Both the position numbers and the translations under genes were made by a program. From Lachnospiraceae bacterium A4 (lineage in GTDB: Bacteria; Bacillota; Clostridia; Lachnospirales; Lachnospiraceae), in assembly GCA_000403215.2 (NCBI GenBank), contig KE159536.1, positions 1 to 41,509 on the forward strand: a stretch of DNA of 41,509 nucleotides. The letters run 5' to 3'. The notes under the pieces are model-generated. The model did not search any database and was not told the origin of the DNA. It saw nothing but the letters and a program-made list of their open reading frames with translations. Positions 14,748 through 23,174 of this stretch are shown in pieces. The stretch's first letter is position 1, and each line of letters begins with the position of its first letter.

Positions 14748-15059
14748 ATGGAATTCAGCCATCAAAAGGAGTTTTGCGCGCAGGGGAAAGTGCTGCTGTT
14801 TTATCTGCGTGGAGAGATGCAAAAGCTAGGCAGAAATTGTCTGAGCCTAGAGCAGCAGGAGGAACTGGAGACCATCTGTGCCGCGCTGGAGGACTGTCTT
14901 GGCTGTGCGGAGGAGGACACTGCGCAGACAGGTCGGCGCATTCAGGCAGTTTATGATGAGCTCATGACGGCAGCAGCGGCGCTTGGCGGGCACAAAGGCC
15001 CGGTTCAATATATTGCAGAGCAGCTCAGGCAGCTTGCGGCCTCGTACAAACTGATATAA
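14748..15059 (+). CDS. small hypothetical protein, helical
   Basis: The 103-residue protein begins MEFSHQKEFCAQGK with AAAAGG about 8 bases upstream. It is predicted to be mostly alpha-helical, rich in Gln, Glu, Leu and Ala, with four or five Cys residues (CLSL, CAALEDCLGC), and has no signal peptide or membrane helix. I do not recognise a family. It is followed by a strong inverted repeat (15128-15160), consistent with an end of transcription. It may share a transcript with the DUF2200/DUF1801 region 137 bases upstream. A real gene is more likely than not because of the ribosome site and the amino-acid composition. Confidence 0.55.
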   Translation: MEFSHQKEFCAQGKVLLFYLRGEMQKLGRNCLSLEQQEELETICAALEDCLGCAEEDTAQTGRRIQAVYDELMTAAAALGGHKGPVQYIAEQLRQLAASYKLI

Positions 15060-15127
15060 AGGAAAGCGTTTATAGCGTATCAAATAAATATGAGAACGTC
15101 TTGGACAGTGAGATGTAGCAGCCACCA

Positions 15128-15160
15128 GACAGGCAGGGGAAAATCTATCCCTTGCCTGTC
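15128..15160. terminator. hairpin, probable terminator
   Basis: GACAGGCA-GGGA pairs with TCCC-TTGCCTGTC (one bulge), giving about 12 bp. It is followed by CGCGTTTTGG, a weak T run. It lies between the small hypothetical gene and the long leader of the sugar transporter operon. Confidence 0.55.
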
Positions 15161-15579
15161 CGCGTTTTGGAAAAATTTCAATATAACATATCCGATCAGA
15201 AAATTTCTTCTTCAAATAAAAAGAAAAAAAGTTAAAATTTTCCCATTTCATTCACACATTGCTTAAAATATTCAAAGTTTCTTTATAATTTGTTCAAATT
15301 TATGAGATATTTTTCTGGATTTAGGGGGCAGAATTTGTCAAAAACAGCCTATATTGATGCCAAAATCATAAGATTTTGAACAAAATCGTAAAATTTTCAC
15401 CATCATTTGCAAAATTTATACTGTAAATACATTAAAAGTGTATAAATTTGTATTGTTTACTTGCACGAAATTATATAAGATGCACAAAATATAGTTGATT
15501 CACGAATAATTCTGCGTTAAAATTATTGTGCAGGGACGAAACAGGTTTCTGACAAACATGATTTAGGGAGGAAACAAAA
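15161..15579. other. long AT-rich leader region before the sugar transporter operon
   Basis: About 420 bases without a gene, strongly AT-rich, ending in the AGGGAGG ribosome site of the binding-protein gene. TTGTTT and TAAGAT spaced by 17 bases around 15455-15480 may be the promoter, but several AT-rich alternatives exist. No catabolite-responsive element or riboswitch could be recognised with confidence. Confidence 0.4.
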
Positions 15580-16701
15580 ATGAAGAAAAAAGTAGTATCG
15601 TTACTCGTTGCAGCAATGACAGTTGCCAGCCTTACGGCTTGCGGAAACTCAGGTTCCGATGCACCGGCGGCAAATCCGGCGCCCGCACCAGCGGAATCAG
15701 AGCCAGCACCCGCACCAGAACCGGCAGAGAGTGAAGCGCCCGCACCTGCAGAGAGCGAGGCAGAGAGTGAAGCACCCGCACCGGCAGCGGACGGCGAAGT
15801 GATCAGCGTAGGCTTTGCACAGGTTGGTCATGAGTCTGACTGGCGTGCAGCAAACACTAAGAATTATCAGGATACTTTCAGCGCGGCAAACGGCTATGAA
15901 TTATCCTTTGTAGACTGCGACAATGACCACGCAGTCCAGATTGAAACTGTTCGTGGATTTATCGAGCAGGAGTTAGACTATATCTGTATCGCACCGATTC
16001 AGTCCGCAGGATGGGACACCGTTCTTCAGGAGGCAAAGGATGCGGGCATTCCTGTATTAATCGTAGACCGTGCAGTGGATGCAGATCCTTCACTCTACAC
16101 AACAGCGCTTGGCTGCGACATGGTAGCCGAGGGCGAGGCGGCAGGAAACTGGCTTGCTGAGTACTTAAACGGCGAGGATGCAAACATTCTTGTGATTGAA
16201 GGCTCTGTGGGCGCATCTGCGACACTTGGACGTACAGAAGGCTTCAACAACATCGTTTCACAGAACGCAAACTGGAAAGTACTTGACTCCCAGTCCGGTG
16301 ACTTCACACAGGCAGGCGGACAGGAGGTTATGGAGTCCTTCATCAAGTCTTACAGCGATTTCAACGTTGTAGTGTGCCAGAACGACAACGAGGCATACGG
16401 CGCAATGGACGCGATGGACGCAGCAGGCATTACATATGGTGTTGACGGCGATGTGACAATCATCTCCTTCGACGCGACACATGACGGACTTCAGTATACA
16501 CTCGATGGAAAGATTACCTGTAATGTAGAGTGCAATCCTTTGCAGGCTGGCTTTGCGGCAGAAGTTATCCAGAAATTACAGGCAGGTGAGGCAGTGGACG
16601 CATGGACACTCGTTGTCGATGAAGCGTTTGTCGCACCGGGCATCACAAGCAACTATGCGGTAACGATGAGCCAGGAAGTATTGGACGGCCGTGCATATTA
16701 A
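15580..16701 (+). CDS. sugar ABC transporter substrate-binding lipoprotein (YtfQ-like)
   Basis: The 373-residue protein has a lipoprotein signal MKKKVVSLLVAAMTVASLTAC; Cys21 would be lipidated. A flexible Pro/Ala/Glu/Ser linker (about residues 30-70) follows, with repeated APAPAESE blocks that tether the domain to the membrane. The type I periplasmic-binding fold starts with VISVGFAQVGHESDWR, the pattern of YtfQ-type galactofuranose/galactose binders, and continues with IAPIQSAGWDTVL and DRAVDADPSLY. It captures a sugar outside the cell and delivers it to the permeases encoded downstream. The exact sugar is inferred from family likeness only. High expression relative to the rest of the operon is expected from the structured spacer that follows. 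Confidence 0.88.
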   Translation: MKKKVVSLLVAAMTVASLTACGNSGSDAPAANPAPAPAESEPAPAPEPAESEAPAPAESEAESEAPAPAADGEVISVGFAQVGHESDWRAANTKNYQDTFSAANGYELSFVDCDNDHAVQIETVRGFIEQELDYICIAPIQSAGWDTVLQEAKDAGIPVLIVDRAVDADPSLYTTALGCDMVAEGEAAGNWLAEYLNGEDANILVIEGSVGASATLGRTEGFNNIVSQNANWKVLDSQSGDFTQAGGQEVMESFIKSYSDFNVVVCQNDNEAYGAMDAMDAAGITYGVDGDVTIISFDATHDGLQYTLDGKITCNVECNPLQAGFAAEVIQKLQAGEAVDAWTLVVDEAFVAPGITSNYAVTMSQEVLDGRAY

Positions 16702-16737
16702 TTTGTCTATATAAATGAACGATACGATGTGGTGGCA

Positions 16738-16764
16738 GAGGGGAGAGCATATTTTTCTCCCCTC
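16738..16764 (+). other. hairpin after the binding-protein gene
   Basis: GAGGGGAGA pairs perfectly with TCTCCCCTC across a 9-base loop, 37 bases after the stop codon. With no T run behind it, it looks more like an mRNA 3' stabiliser than a terminator. Confidence 0.65.
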
Positions 16765-16782
16765 ACACATTTGGCACTGCAA

Positions 16783-16895
16783 GAGCATGTTTGCAAAAGG
16801 CGTTCTGCCAGATGTGCGTTTGGCTTTGTGACACGATACCAACGAACGTACAATGCTGTGATGCGCACTGCCAGAATGATTTTTCAAACATGCTC
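16783..16895. repeat. long imperfect inverted repeat (REP/MITE-like)
   Basis: GAGCATGTTTG (16783-16793) and CAAACATGCTC (16885-16895) are perfect arms. Inward, CAAAAGGCGTTCTGCCAG on the left matches the complement of the right arm (AAAAATCATTCTGGCAG) at most positions, extending the arms to about 35 bases. GTTTTTTCT follows the right arm, so it could also terminate transcription. Compact self-complementary units like this are often dispersed in lachnospiral genomes. Confidence 0.6.
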
Positions 16896-16910
16896 GTTTT
16901 TTCTAGCTGT

Positions 16911-16961
16911 CAGACACCTATGACTGCGCAATGTTTGGCAAAGGTACGGTGTCTGCTTTTT
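16911..16961 (+). terminator. attenuator-like hairpin before the ATPase gene
   Basis: CAGACACC (16911-16918) pairs with GGTGTCTG (16948-16955), followed by CTTTTT. It lies 29 bases before the ATPase start codon and would reduce read-through into the downstream genes. Confidence 0.5.
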
Positions 16962-16989
16962 ACAAAAACTCTGGAGAGGAGATGGCGGT

Positions 16990-18507
16990 ATGGATAGTAA
17001 TATTGTTTTGAGTGCAAAAGGAATCTGTATGACCTTCCCCGGTGTAAAGGCGCTGCAAAATGTGGATTTTAATCTCAGAAAAGGCGAGATTCGCGCGCTC
17101 ATGGGGGAGAACGGCGCCGGAAAATCCACCTTAATCAAGTGTCTTACCGGGGTGAATAAATTTGAAGCCGGAGAGATTCATCTCGACGGCATCAGCGGTC
17201 CCGTTGTCAATAAAGACACGCTCGATGCGCAGCGCAAGGGGATTTCTACAGTGTATCAGGAGGTTAACCTGTGTCCAAATTTATCCGTGGCGGAGAATTT
17301 ATTTATCGGCAGAGAGCCAATGACCAAGTTCCACACAGTCAACAGAAGGAAAATGAATGAGATGGCTGCAAAGCTGATGAAGGACTTGGATTTGGACGTG
17401 GACGTGACACAGAATTTGGAGGAGTACTCTCTTGCGTTACAGCAGATGATCGCGATTGCCCGCGCAGTGGATATGGACTGTAAGGTGCTGATTCTCGATG
17501 AGCCGACCTCCTCGCTGGACGATAACGAGGTGGCAAAGCTCTTTGTCATGATGAGAAGGCTGCGCGAAAAAGGTGTTGGCATTATGTTTGTGACACACTT
17601 TCTCGAACAGGTATACGAGGTCTGCGACGGCATTACGGTGCTTCGAAACGGTACCCTTGTAGGGGAATATTCCATCGACGAGCTGCCCCGCGTCAAGCTG
17701 GTTGCCGCCATGATGGGAAAGGATTTTGACGATCTTGCCAGCATCAAGCAGGAGGGCAGCGGTGACAAGTCAAAAGAGCCGCTTGTCATAGACGCGAAGG
17801 GATTAAGCCACGCAGGAACCATCAAGCCGTTTGACTTGGAGATTCATAAGGGCGAAGTCATCGGTCTGACTGGGCTGCTCGGAAGCGGCAGAAGCGAGCT
17901 GGCGCGCGCAATCTACGGCGCAGACAGGGCACAGACAGGGACACTAAAGGTCAAAGGAAAAGAAGTGTCGATTAAAAATCCGATTGACGCCATGAACCTT
18001 GGCATGGGACTTTTGCCGGACGACAGAAAGGCGGAGGGCATTATCGGCGACTTGTCTGTCCGCGAAAATATTATTCTCGCGATGCAGGCAAAACAGGGCA
18101 TTTTCAAGAAAATACCGATGTCAAAGCAGATTGAGATCGCAGATAAATTTATCGAGATGCTGCAAATCAAGACAGCGAGCAGGGAGACGTTAATCAAACA
18201 GCTTTCGGGCGGAAACCAGCAGAAAGCGATTCTGGCTAGATGGCTTGCGACGAACCCGGATTTCCTGATCTTAGATGAGCCGACCCGCGGTATTGATATC
18301 GGTACGAAAACTGAGATTCAAAAGCTGGTGCTCAAACTGGCGGACGAGGGAAAGAGCGTGATGTTTATTTCCTCTGAGATAGAAGAGATGCTTCGAACCT
18401 GCAACCGTATGGCGGTGCTCAGAGACGGTGCCAAAGTCGGGGAAATCAGCGGTGACGACTTGACGCAGGAAGGTGTCATGAAAGCGATCGCAGGAGGTGG
18501 AAAATAA
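16990..18507 (+). CDS. sugar ABC transporter ATP-binding protein, two nucleotide-binding domains (YtfR-like)
   Basis: The 505-residue protein has the RbsA/YtfR build. The first ATPase domain has Walker A GENGAGKSTL, signature region SLALQQMIAIARA and Walker B VLILDEPTSSLD. The second has a degenerate Walker A (LLGSGRSEL), signature LSGGNQQKAILARW and FLILDEPTRGID. This asymmetry is normal for carbohydrate uptake transporter-2 ATPases. It powers the two permeases encoded next from the cytoplasmic side. Start at ATG 16990 with GGAGAGGAG about 9 bases upstream; another ATG at 16981 is out of frame. Its stop overlaps the next start region by one base, so the ATPase and permease genes are coupled. 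Confidence 0.95.
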   Translation: MDSNIVLSAKGICMTFPGVKALQNVDFNLRKGEIRALMGENGAGKSTLIKCLTGVNKFEAGEIHLDGISGPVVNKDTLDAQRKGISTVYQEVNLCPNLSVAENLFIGREPMTKFHTVNRRKMNEMAAKLMKDLDLDVDVTQNLEEYSLALQQMIAIARAVDMDCKVLILDEPTSSLDDNEVAKLFVMMRRLREKGVGIMFVTHFLEQVYEVCDGITVLRNGTLVGEYSIDELPRVKLVAAMMGKDFDDLASIKQEGSGDKSKEPLVIDAKGLSHAGTIKPFDLEIHKGEVIGLTGLLGSGRSELARAIYGADRAQTGTLKVKGKEVSIKNPIDAMNLGMGLLPDDRKAEGIIGDLSVRENIILAMQAKQGIFKKIPMSKQIEIADKFIEMLQIKTASRETLIKQLSGGNQQKAILARWLATNPDFLILDEPTRGIDIGTKTEIQKLVLKLADEGKSVMFISSEIEEMLRTCNRMAVLRDGAKVGEISGDDLTQEGVMKAIAGGGK

Positions 18508-19568
18508 TGGATAATATCAAAAAATTAACAAAAATGAAGCTGTTCCTGCCGATTTTCAGTATGCTTTTAGTCATGATGATCAATGTGATTTATGATATCG
18601 CGAGCGGGAACCCGCCGTTTGGCTTCTTTTCGATCAGTATTAACAATGGTATTTTATACGGGCGTCTGATTGACGTGCTAAACCGCGGCAGCGAGGTAGC
18701 GATTCTGGCAATCGGCATGACGCTGGTGGTATCAGCGTCAGCAGGTACGGATATTTCCGTCGGCTCGGTGATGAGTCTCTCCGGCGGTCTGTGCTGTATG
18801 CTGCTTGCCGGCTACGGTGTGACCAACGTGAGCGAGTACGCGGTTCCGCTCTGGGTTGGCATGTTTGCAGGTATTGCAATCGCTTGTGTCTGCGGTCTGT
18901 TCAACGGTTTTTTGGTGGCATATATGAACATTCAGCCGATGGTTGCCACGCTGATTCTCTGGTCTGCGGGCAGGGCAATCGGACTGCTTCTTTGCAACAG
19001 CAATATCGTGTATGTGCGCGTTCCGTCTTTCCAGTTTTTCGGCGCGTACTGCGGTATTATTCCAACGCCGATTCTGATTGCGGCAGTCTGTGTCGCGGTT
19101 GCGTCTATCGTGTTGAAATCGACAGCGCTTGGGACATACATACAGAGTGTTGGTATCAACAAAAAGGCTTCAAGAATTTCCGGTTTTAATTCGGCAAAGA
19201 TTATTCTCTTGTGTTACGTGATCTGCGGTCTGTGCGCAGGTATCGCCGGATTGGTTGCAACCTGTAGAATTTATTCCGCGGATACAAACAACATCGGTCT
19301 GAACATGGAGCTGGACGCAATTCTTGCAGTGGCGCTTGGCGGCAACAGCCTTGGCGGCGGCAAGTTTAATCTGGCAGGCTCCATCATCGGTGCCTACACG
19401 ATTCAGGCGATTACAACGACACTGTACGCGCTGGGCGTCTCCTCTGCGCAGGCGCCTGTGTTCAAGGCAATCGTGGTTATTTTAATCGTTGTAATCCAGT
19501 CGCAGCCTGTCAAGGATTATTTCAAAAAACTGTCCGCTAAGAAGGCAGGAGCAAAGGAGGCGGCATAG
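18507..19568 (+). CDS. sugar ABC transporter permease (YtfT-like)
   Basis: The 353-residue protein has eight to ten hydrophobic helices. Family landmarks are IGMTLVVSASAGTDISVGSVMSL in the first half, GLFNGFLVAYMNIQPMVATL in the middle and MELDAILAVALGGNSLGGG near the C terminus, the loop that contacts the ATPase. It forms one half of the membrane pore with the YjfF-like permease. ATG at the TAATGG junction overlaps the ATPase stop, and AGGAGGTGG is the ribosome site. The order binding protein, ATPase, YtfT-like, YjfF-like is the same as in the E. coli ytfQRT-yjfF galactofuranose operon. Confidence 0.93.
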   Translation: MDNIKKLTKMKLFLPIFSMLLVMMINVIYDIASGNPPFGFFSISINNGILYGRLIDVLNRGSEVAILAIGMTLVVSASAGTDISVGSVMSLSGGLCCMLLAGYGVTNVSEYAVPLWVGMFAGIAIACVCGLFNGFLVAYMNIQPMVATLILWSAGRAIGLLLCNSNIVYVRVPSFQFFGAYCGIIPTPILIAAVCVAVASIVLKSTALGTYIQSVGINKKASRISGFNSAKIILLCYVICGLCAGIAGLVATCRIYSADTNNIGLNMELDAILAVALGGNSLGGGKFNLAGSIIGAYTIQAITTTLYALGVSSAQAPVFKAIVVILIVVIQSQPVKDYFKKLSAKKAGAKEAA

Positions 19569-19570
19569 GG

Positions 19571-20590
19571 ATGAAAAAATTAAAGCTAAGGGGCAATAAT
19601 ATATTACTGGCAATCACTGTAATCCTGTTCGTTGTCATGTATGCTGGCGGCTGCATCATCTATGCAGACAAAGGCTTTACGCATCTTCAGACCTTTTTGA
19701 ATGTGCTGATTAACAATGCAGGACTGATTGCCGTCGCAGCCGGCATGACCTGCGTGATGCTGACGGGCGGTATCGACATCTCTGTCGGTTCACTGATTGC
19801 GATGGACTGTATGTTTCTCGCAGTCGGCATGGAGCAATGGGGCATGAGCAGCCCGGTGCTGATGATACTGGTGTTGGTGATTGGCGCAGTCTTTGGACTG
19901 GTGCAGGGGTACTGTGTGGCGTATCTTGAGATTCAGCCGTTTATCGTGACGATGGCGGGCATGTTCTTTGCCAGAGGTATGACGGCGGTGATCTGCAAGG
20001 ATCAGGTCAGCATTGTCTCAGATAAGATATTCACGGCAATCTCCAACACAAAGATTAGTATTCCATTTGGCGGCTATACGAATAAAAAGGGCATTTATCA
20101 GACACCTTTTATCCGTCCGACAGTGCTCGTGGCGCTCTTGGTCATCGTTGCCGTTTTCCTGATGCTCAAATATACCAAGTTTGGCAGAAGCATCTACGCG
20201 GTGGGCGGCAATCAGGTGTCCGCGACATTGATGGGTCTCAACGTCAAGAAAACAAAGCTTTTAACCTATACGCTGTGCAGTCTGCTGACTTCCATCGGCG
20301 GCATCTGCTACTGTCTGAATACCATGTGCGGCACCACCACACAGGCGTCAGGTTTGGAGATGGACGCAATCTCATCTTCGGTAATCGGCGGCACACTGCT
20401 GACAGGCGGTGTGGGGAATGTGCTCGGCTCACTGGTCGGCGTGCTGATTAACGGTACGATTTCTACGCTGGTGAAATCAAACGGAAAACTCGTCAGTTCG
20501 TGGGCGAATATTATAACGGCGATACTTTTGTGCTTCTTCATTCTGCTGCAAGCGATATTTGCAAAGGTGAAAGAAAGTAAGAAGGCATAA
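19571..20590 (+). CDS. sugar ABC transporter permease (YjfF-like)
   Basis: The 339-residue multi-span protein is of the BPD_transp_2 family. AGMTCVMLTGGIDISVGSLIA matches the conserved block of YjfF/RbsC, YLEIQPFIVTMAGMFFARG the central one, and MDAISSSVIGGTLLTGGVGN the ATPase-facing loop. It begins 2 bases after the YtfT-like gene, which ends AGGAGG...GGCATAGGG and so supplies the ribosome site. The pair forms a heterodimeric channel. A strong terminator follows, which closes the operon; no metabolic gene for the sugar is included, so the substrate has to be inferred from homology. Confidence 0.92.
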   Translation: MKKLKLRGNNILLAITVILFVVMYAGGCIIYADKGFTHLQTFLNVLINNAGLIAVAAGMTCVMLTGGIDISVGSLIAMDCMFLAVGMEQWGMSSPVLMILVLVIGAVFGLVQGYCVAYLEIQPFIVTMAGMFFARGMTAVICKDQVSIVSDKIFTAISNTKISIPFGGYTNKKGIYQTPFIRPTVLVALLVIVAVFLMLKYTKFGRSIYAVGGNQVSATLMGLNVKKTKLLTYTLCSLLTSIGGICYCLNTMCGTTTQASGLEMDAISSSVIGGTLLTGGVGNVLGSLVGVLINGTISTLVKSNGKLVSSWANIITAILLCFFILLQAIFAKVKESKKA

Positions 20591-20596
20591 TTTAAT

Positions 20597-20631
20597 CCCC
20601 TTGCTCTGTGTGGAGAGCGAGGGGGTTTTTG
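20597..20631 (+). terminator. terminator of the sugar transporter operon
   Basis: CCCCTTGCTCT pairs with AGAGCGAGGGG (one T-G pair) around a 6-base loop, followed by GTTTTT. Confidence 0.9.
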
Positions 20632-20686
20632 TGTCAATAAATGATTCGCTCTGTATTCTGCGTATTGGAGGGAGGAGGATTTTTAG

Positions 20687-20714
20687 TTGAAAAAATGTAG
20701 ATTTACTGTATACT
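20687..20714 (+). promoter_or_regulatory. promoter of the YdjI-like operon
   Basis: TTGAAA (20687-20692), a 16-base spacer and TATACT (20709-20714), 45 bases before the start codon. Confidence 0.6.
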
Positions 20715-20759
20715 GATATATAGAGCCATTCATAGGCAAAAGTAGAAAGGAGTATTACT

Positions 20760-22070
20760 ATGGGACTTATCAAAGCAGCAATGGGGGCTGTCGGTGGAAC
20801 GCTGGCTGACCAGTGGAAGGAATTTTTCTATTGTGATGCCTTGGAGCAGGATGTACTGGTCGTGAAGGGTCAGAAACGCATCAACGGCCGTTCCTCCAAC
20901 ACAAAGGGAAATGACAATATCATCTCCAACGGTTCGGGAATTGTGGTGGCGGACGGACAGTGTATGATAATCGTGGAGCAGGGGAAAATCGTCGAGGTCT
21001 GCGCAGAACCGGGACAGTTTACCTATGATTCCTCGACAGAGCCAAGTATATTTTCAGGAAATCTCGGAAAAAGCATTGCCGATACCTTCCGCGCGGTCGG
21101 GAAACGTTTTACATATGGCGGTGACACAGGAAAAGACCAGCGCGTCTATTATTTTAATGTCAAGGAGATTATGGACAACAAGTTTGGCACGCCCAACCCA
21201 ATTCCATTCCGCGTGGTGGATTCAAGGCTTGGCCTTGACGTGGACGTCTCCATACGCTGTTCAGGCGTGTATTCTTATATGATTGCGGACCCGCTTTTAT
21301 TTTACACGAAGGTCTGTGGCAATATAGAGCAGGCATACACGAGAGATGAGATAGAGAAGCAGCTAAAAACAGAGTTTATCAGTGCCTTGCAACCCGCATT
21401 TGGCAGGCTGTCCGAGTTGGAGCTGCGCCCGAACCAGATTGTCTCGCACAACACGGAGCTGGAGGAGGCCATGAATTTTGCGCTCTCTACCAAGTGGGGC
21501 AAGCTGCGCGGTCTCAAGGTGGTCAGCATCGCGCTGGGGTCTGTATCGCTGCCGCCAGAGGACGCGGAGATGATCAAGCAGCTTCAGCGCACTGCGGTAT
21601 TACAGAATCCGAATATGGCGGGTGCCACGCTGGCTGGCGCGCAGGCTGATGCCATGAGAACGGCAGCCGGAAATGCTGCGGGGGCAATGAATGGCTTCGT
21701 GGGAATGGGCATGGCGATGAACGCAGGCGGCATGAACGCACAGAACCTGTTTGCGATGGGGCAGCAGCAGGCAGCATCACCGGCCCCGTCCGCTGCGCCT
21801 GCAGGCGGCTGGACCTGCACATGCGGCGCGGTGTCCACAGGGAAATTCTGCCCGGAGTGCGGCGCGCCAAAGCCCGCAAATGACGGCTGGACCTGCGCGT
21901 GCGGCACAGTCAATAAAGGGAAATTCTGTCAAAATTGTGGTGCAAAGAAGCCGGAGGGCACGCCGGTCTACCGCTGTGACAAGTGCGGCTGGGAGCCGGA
22001 GGACCCTGCGCATCCGCCCAAATTCTGTCCGGAATGCGGAGACCTCTTTGACGAGAACGACAGGAGATAA
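20760..22070 (+). CDS. SPFH/virion-core-like protein with C-terminal zinc ribbons (YdjI-like)
   Basis: The 436-residue protein has an N-terminal SPFH (band 7/flotillin-like) domain. It opens MGLIKAAMGAVGGTLADQWK and EFFYCDAL, typical for Bacillus YdjI and the so-called virion core protein family, and spans about residues 1-290. A Gly/Ala/Met-rich linker follows. Then come three short zinc ribbons: CTCG with CPEC, CACG with CQNC, and CDKC with CPEC. YdjI-type proteins assemble at the cytoplasmic face of the membrane and belong to envelope-stress modules with YdjG and YdjH. The next two genes are exactly those partners. Start at ATG 20760 behind AGAAAGGAG. Confidence 0.9.
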   Translation: MGLIKAAMGAVGGTLADQWKEFFYCDALEQDVLVVKGQKRINGRSSNTKGNDNIISNGSGIVVADGQCMIIVEQGKIVEVCAEPGQFTYDSSTEPSIFSGNLGKSIADTFRAVGKRFTYGGDTGKDQRVYYFNVKEIMDNKFGTPNPIPFRVVDSRLGLDVDVSIRCSGVYSYMIADPLLFYTKVCGNIEQAYTRDEIEKQLKTEFISALQPAFGRLSELELRPNQIVSHNTELEEAMNFALSTKWGKLRGLKVVSIALGSVSLPPEDAEMIKQLQRTAVLQNPNMAGATLAGAQADAMRTAAGNAAGAMNGFVGMGMAMNAGGMNAQNLFAMGQQQAASPAPSAAPAGGWTCTCGAVSTGKFCPECGAPKPANDGWTCACGTVNKGKFCQNCGAKKPEGTPVYRCDKCGWEPEDPAHPPKFCPECGDLFDENDRR

Positions 22071-22075
22071 CAGGG

Positions 22076-23161
22076 ATGGCACAATTACAGGAATACAAGT
22101 GCCCCTGCTGCGGGGGCGCGATTGCCTTTGACAGCTCGATACAGAAAATGAAGTGCCCGTATTGCGACACCGAATTTGAGATGGAGGCGCTGGCAGGATA
22201 TGACAGAGAACTAAAAAACGAGCAGCCAGACCAGATGGACTGGGAGGTGTCCGCGGCGCCCGAATGGCAGGCGGGGGAGACGGAGGGGCTTAGAACCTAT
22301 CTGTGCAAATCCTGCGGCGGTGAAATCATCGGCGATGAAAATACCGCTGCGACCTCCTGCCCTTACTGCGGGAATCCCGTCGTCATGATGGGACAGTTTG
22401 CCGGTGCGCTCAGGCCGGATTATGTGATTCCTTTTAAACTGGACAAAAAAGCGGCAAAGGACGCACTGAACAGACACTACAAAAACAAGCCTTTTCTGCC
22501 AAAGGTGTTTAAAAACCAGAACCACATAGATGAAATAAAGGGCGTCTATGTGCCGTTCTGGCTCTTTGACGCAAAGGCGGAGGCGAAGCTCCGGTACAGG
22601 GCGACGCGTGTGCGGAGATGGAGCGACAGCAATTATCATTATACACAGACCAGCTACTATGCCGTGATGCGGGCTGGAAGCATCGGATTTGAGCGTGTTC
22701 CTGTCGATGGATCGTCTCAAATGCCTGACGATTTGATGGAATCTATTGAACCTTTTGACTTCTCTGAGGCGGTGGACTTCCAAACTGCCTATTTGGCAGG
22801 ATATCTGGCAGATAAGTATGATGTAGATGCGCAGCAGAGCATTGAGCGGGCAAACGAGCGGGTCAAAAAGAGCACGCAGGACAGTTTTCGTGAGACCGTT
22901 CAGGGATACGTCACAGTTCTTCCGGAATCCACAAACGTGCAGCTTCACAATGGAAAAGCGCACTACGCGCTATATCCAGTATGGATTTTAAACACGACAT
23001 GGAAGGGCACGAAATATACTTTTGCCATGAATGGACAGACCGGAAAGCTGGTTGGCGATTTGCCGGTGGACAACGGCGCCTTTGCAGGGTGGCTGTTTGG
23101 TTTGTGGGGCATCATCAGCGCGGCGGCATTTGGCATCAGCTATCTGATGTGGCTGTTATAG
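22076..23161 (+). CDS. zinc-ribbon membrane protein (YdjG-like)
   Basis: The 361-residue protein begins with a TFIIB-type ribbon (CPCC...CPYC, residues about 9-30). A second ribbon follows (CKSC...CPYC, about 80-100). A beta-rich domain contains YVPFWLFDA and YPVWILNT, and a C-terminal membrane helix (WLFGLWGIISAAAFGISYLM) anchors the protein. This is the layout of Bacillus YdjG and related DUF-type proteins that sit beside YdjI. It probably tethers the SPFH assembly to the membrane. It starts 5 bases after the YdjI-like stop, with AGGAG at a good distance, so both are co-translated. Biochemical role not established in the family as far as I know. Confidence 0.82.
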   Translation: MAQLQEYKCPCCGGAIAFDSSIQKMKCPYCDTEFEMEALAGYDRELKNEQPDQMDWEVSAAPEWQAGETEGLRTYLCKSCGGEIIGDENTAATSCPYCGNPVVMMGQFAGALRPDYVIPFKLDKKAAKDALNRHYKNKPFLPKVFKNQNHIDEIKGVYVPFWLFDAKAEAKLRYRATRVRRWSDSNYHYTQTSYYAVMRAGSIGFERVPVDGSSQMPDDLMESIEPFDFSEAVDFQTAYLAGYLADKYDVDAQQSIERANERVKKSTQDSFRETVQGYVTVLPESTNVQLHNGKAHYALYPVWILNTTWKGTKYTFAMNGQTGKLVGDLPVDNGAFAGWLFGLWGIISAAAFGISYLMWLL

Positions 23162-23174
23162 GGAGGTATTGTTC

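Noticed and set aside
22211-22963. 250-codon minus-strand frame
   Set aside because: It lies wholly opposite the YdjG-like gene, which has clear zinc ribbons and operon context.
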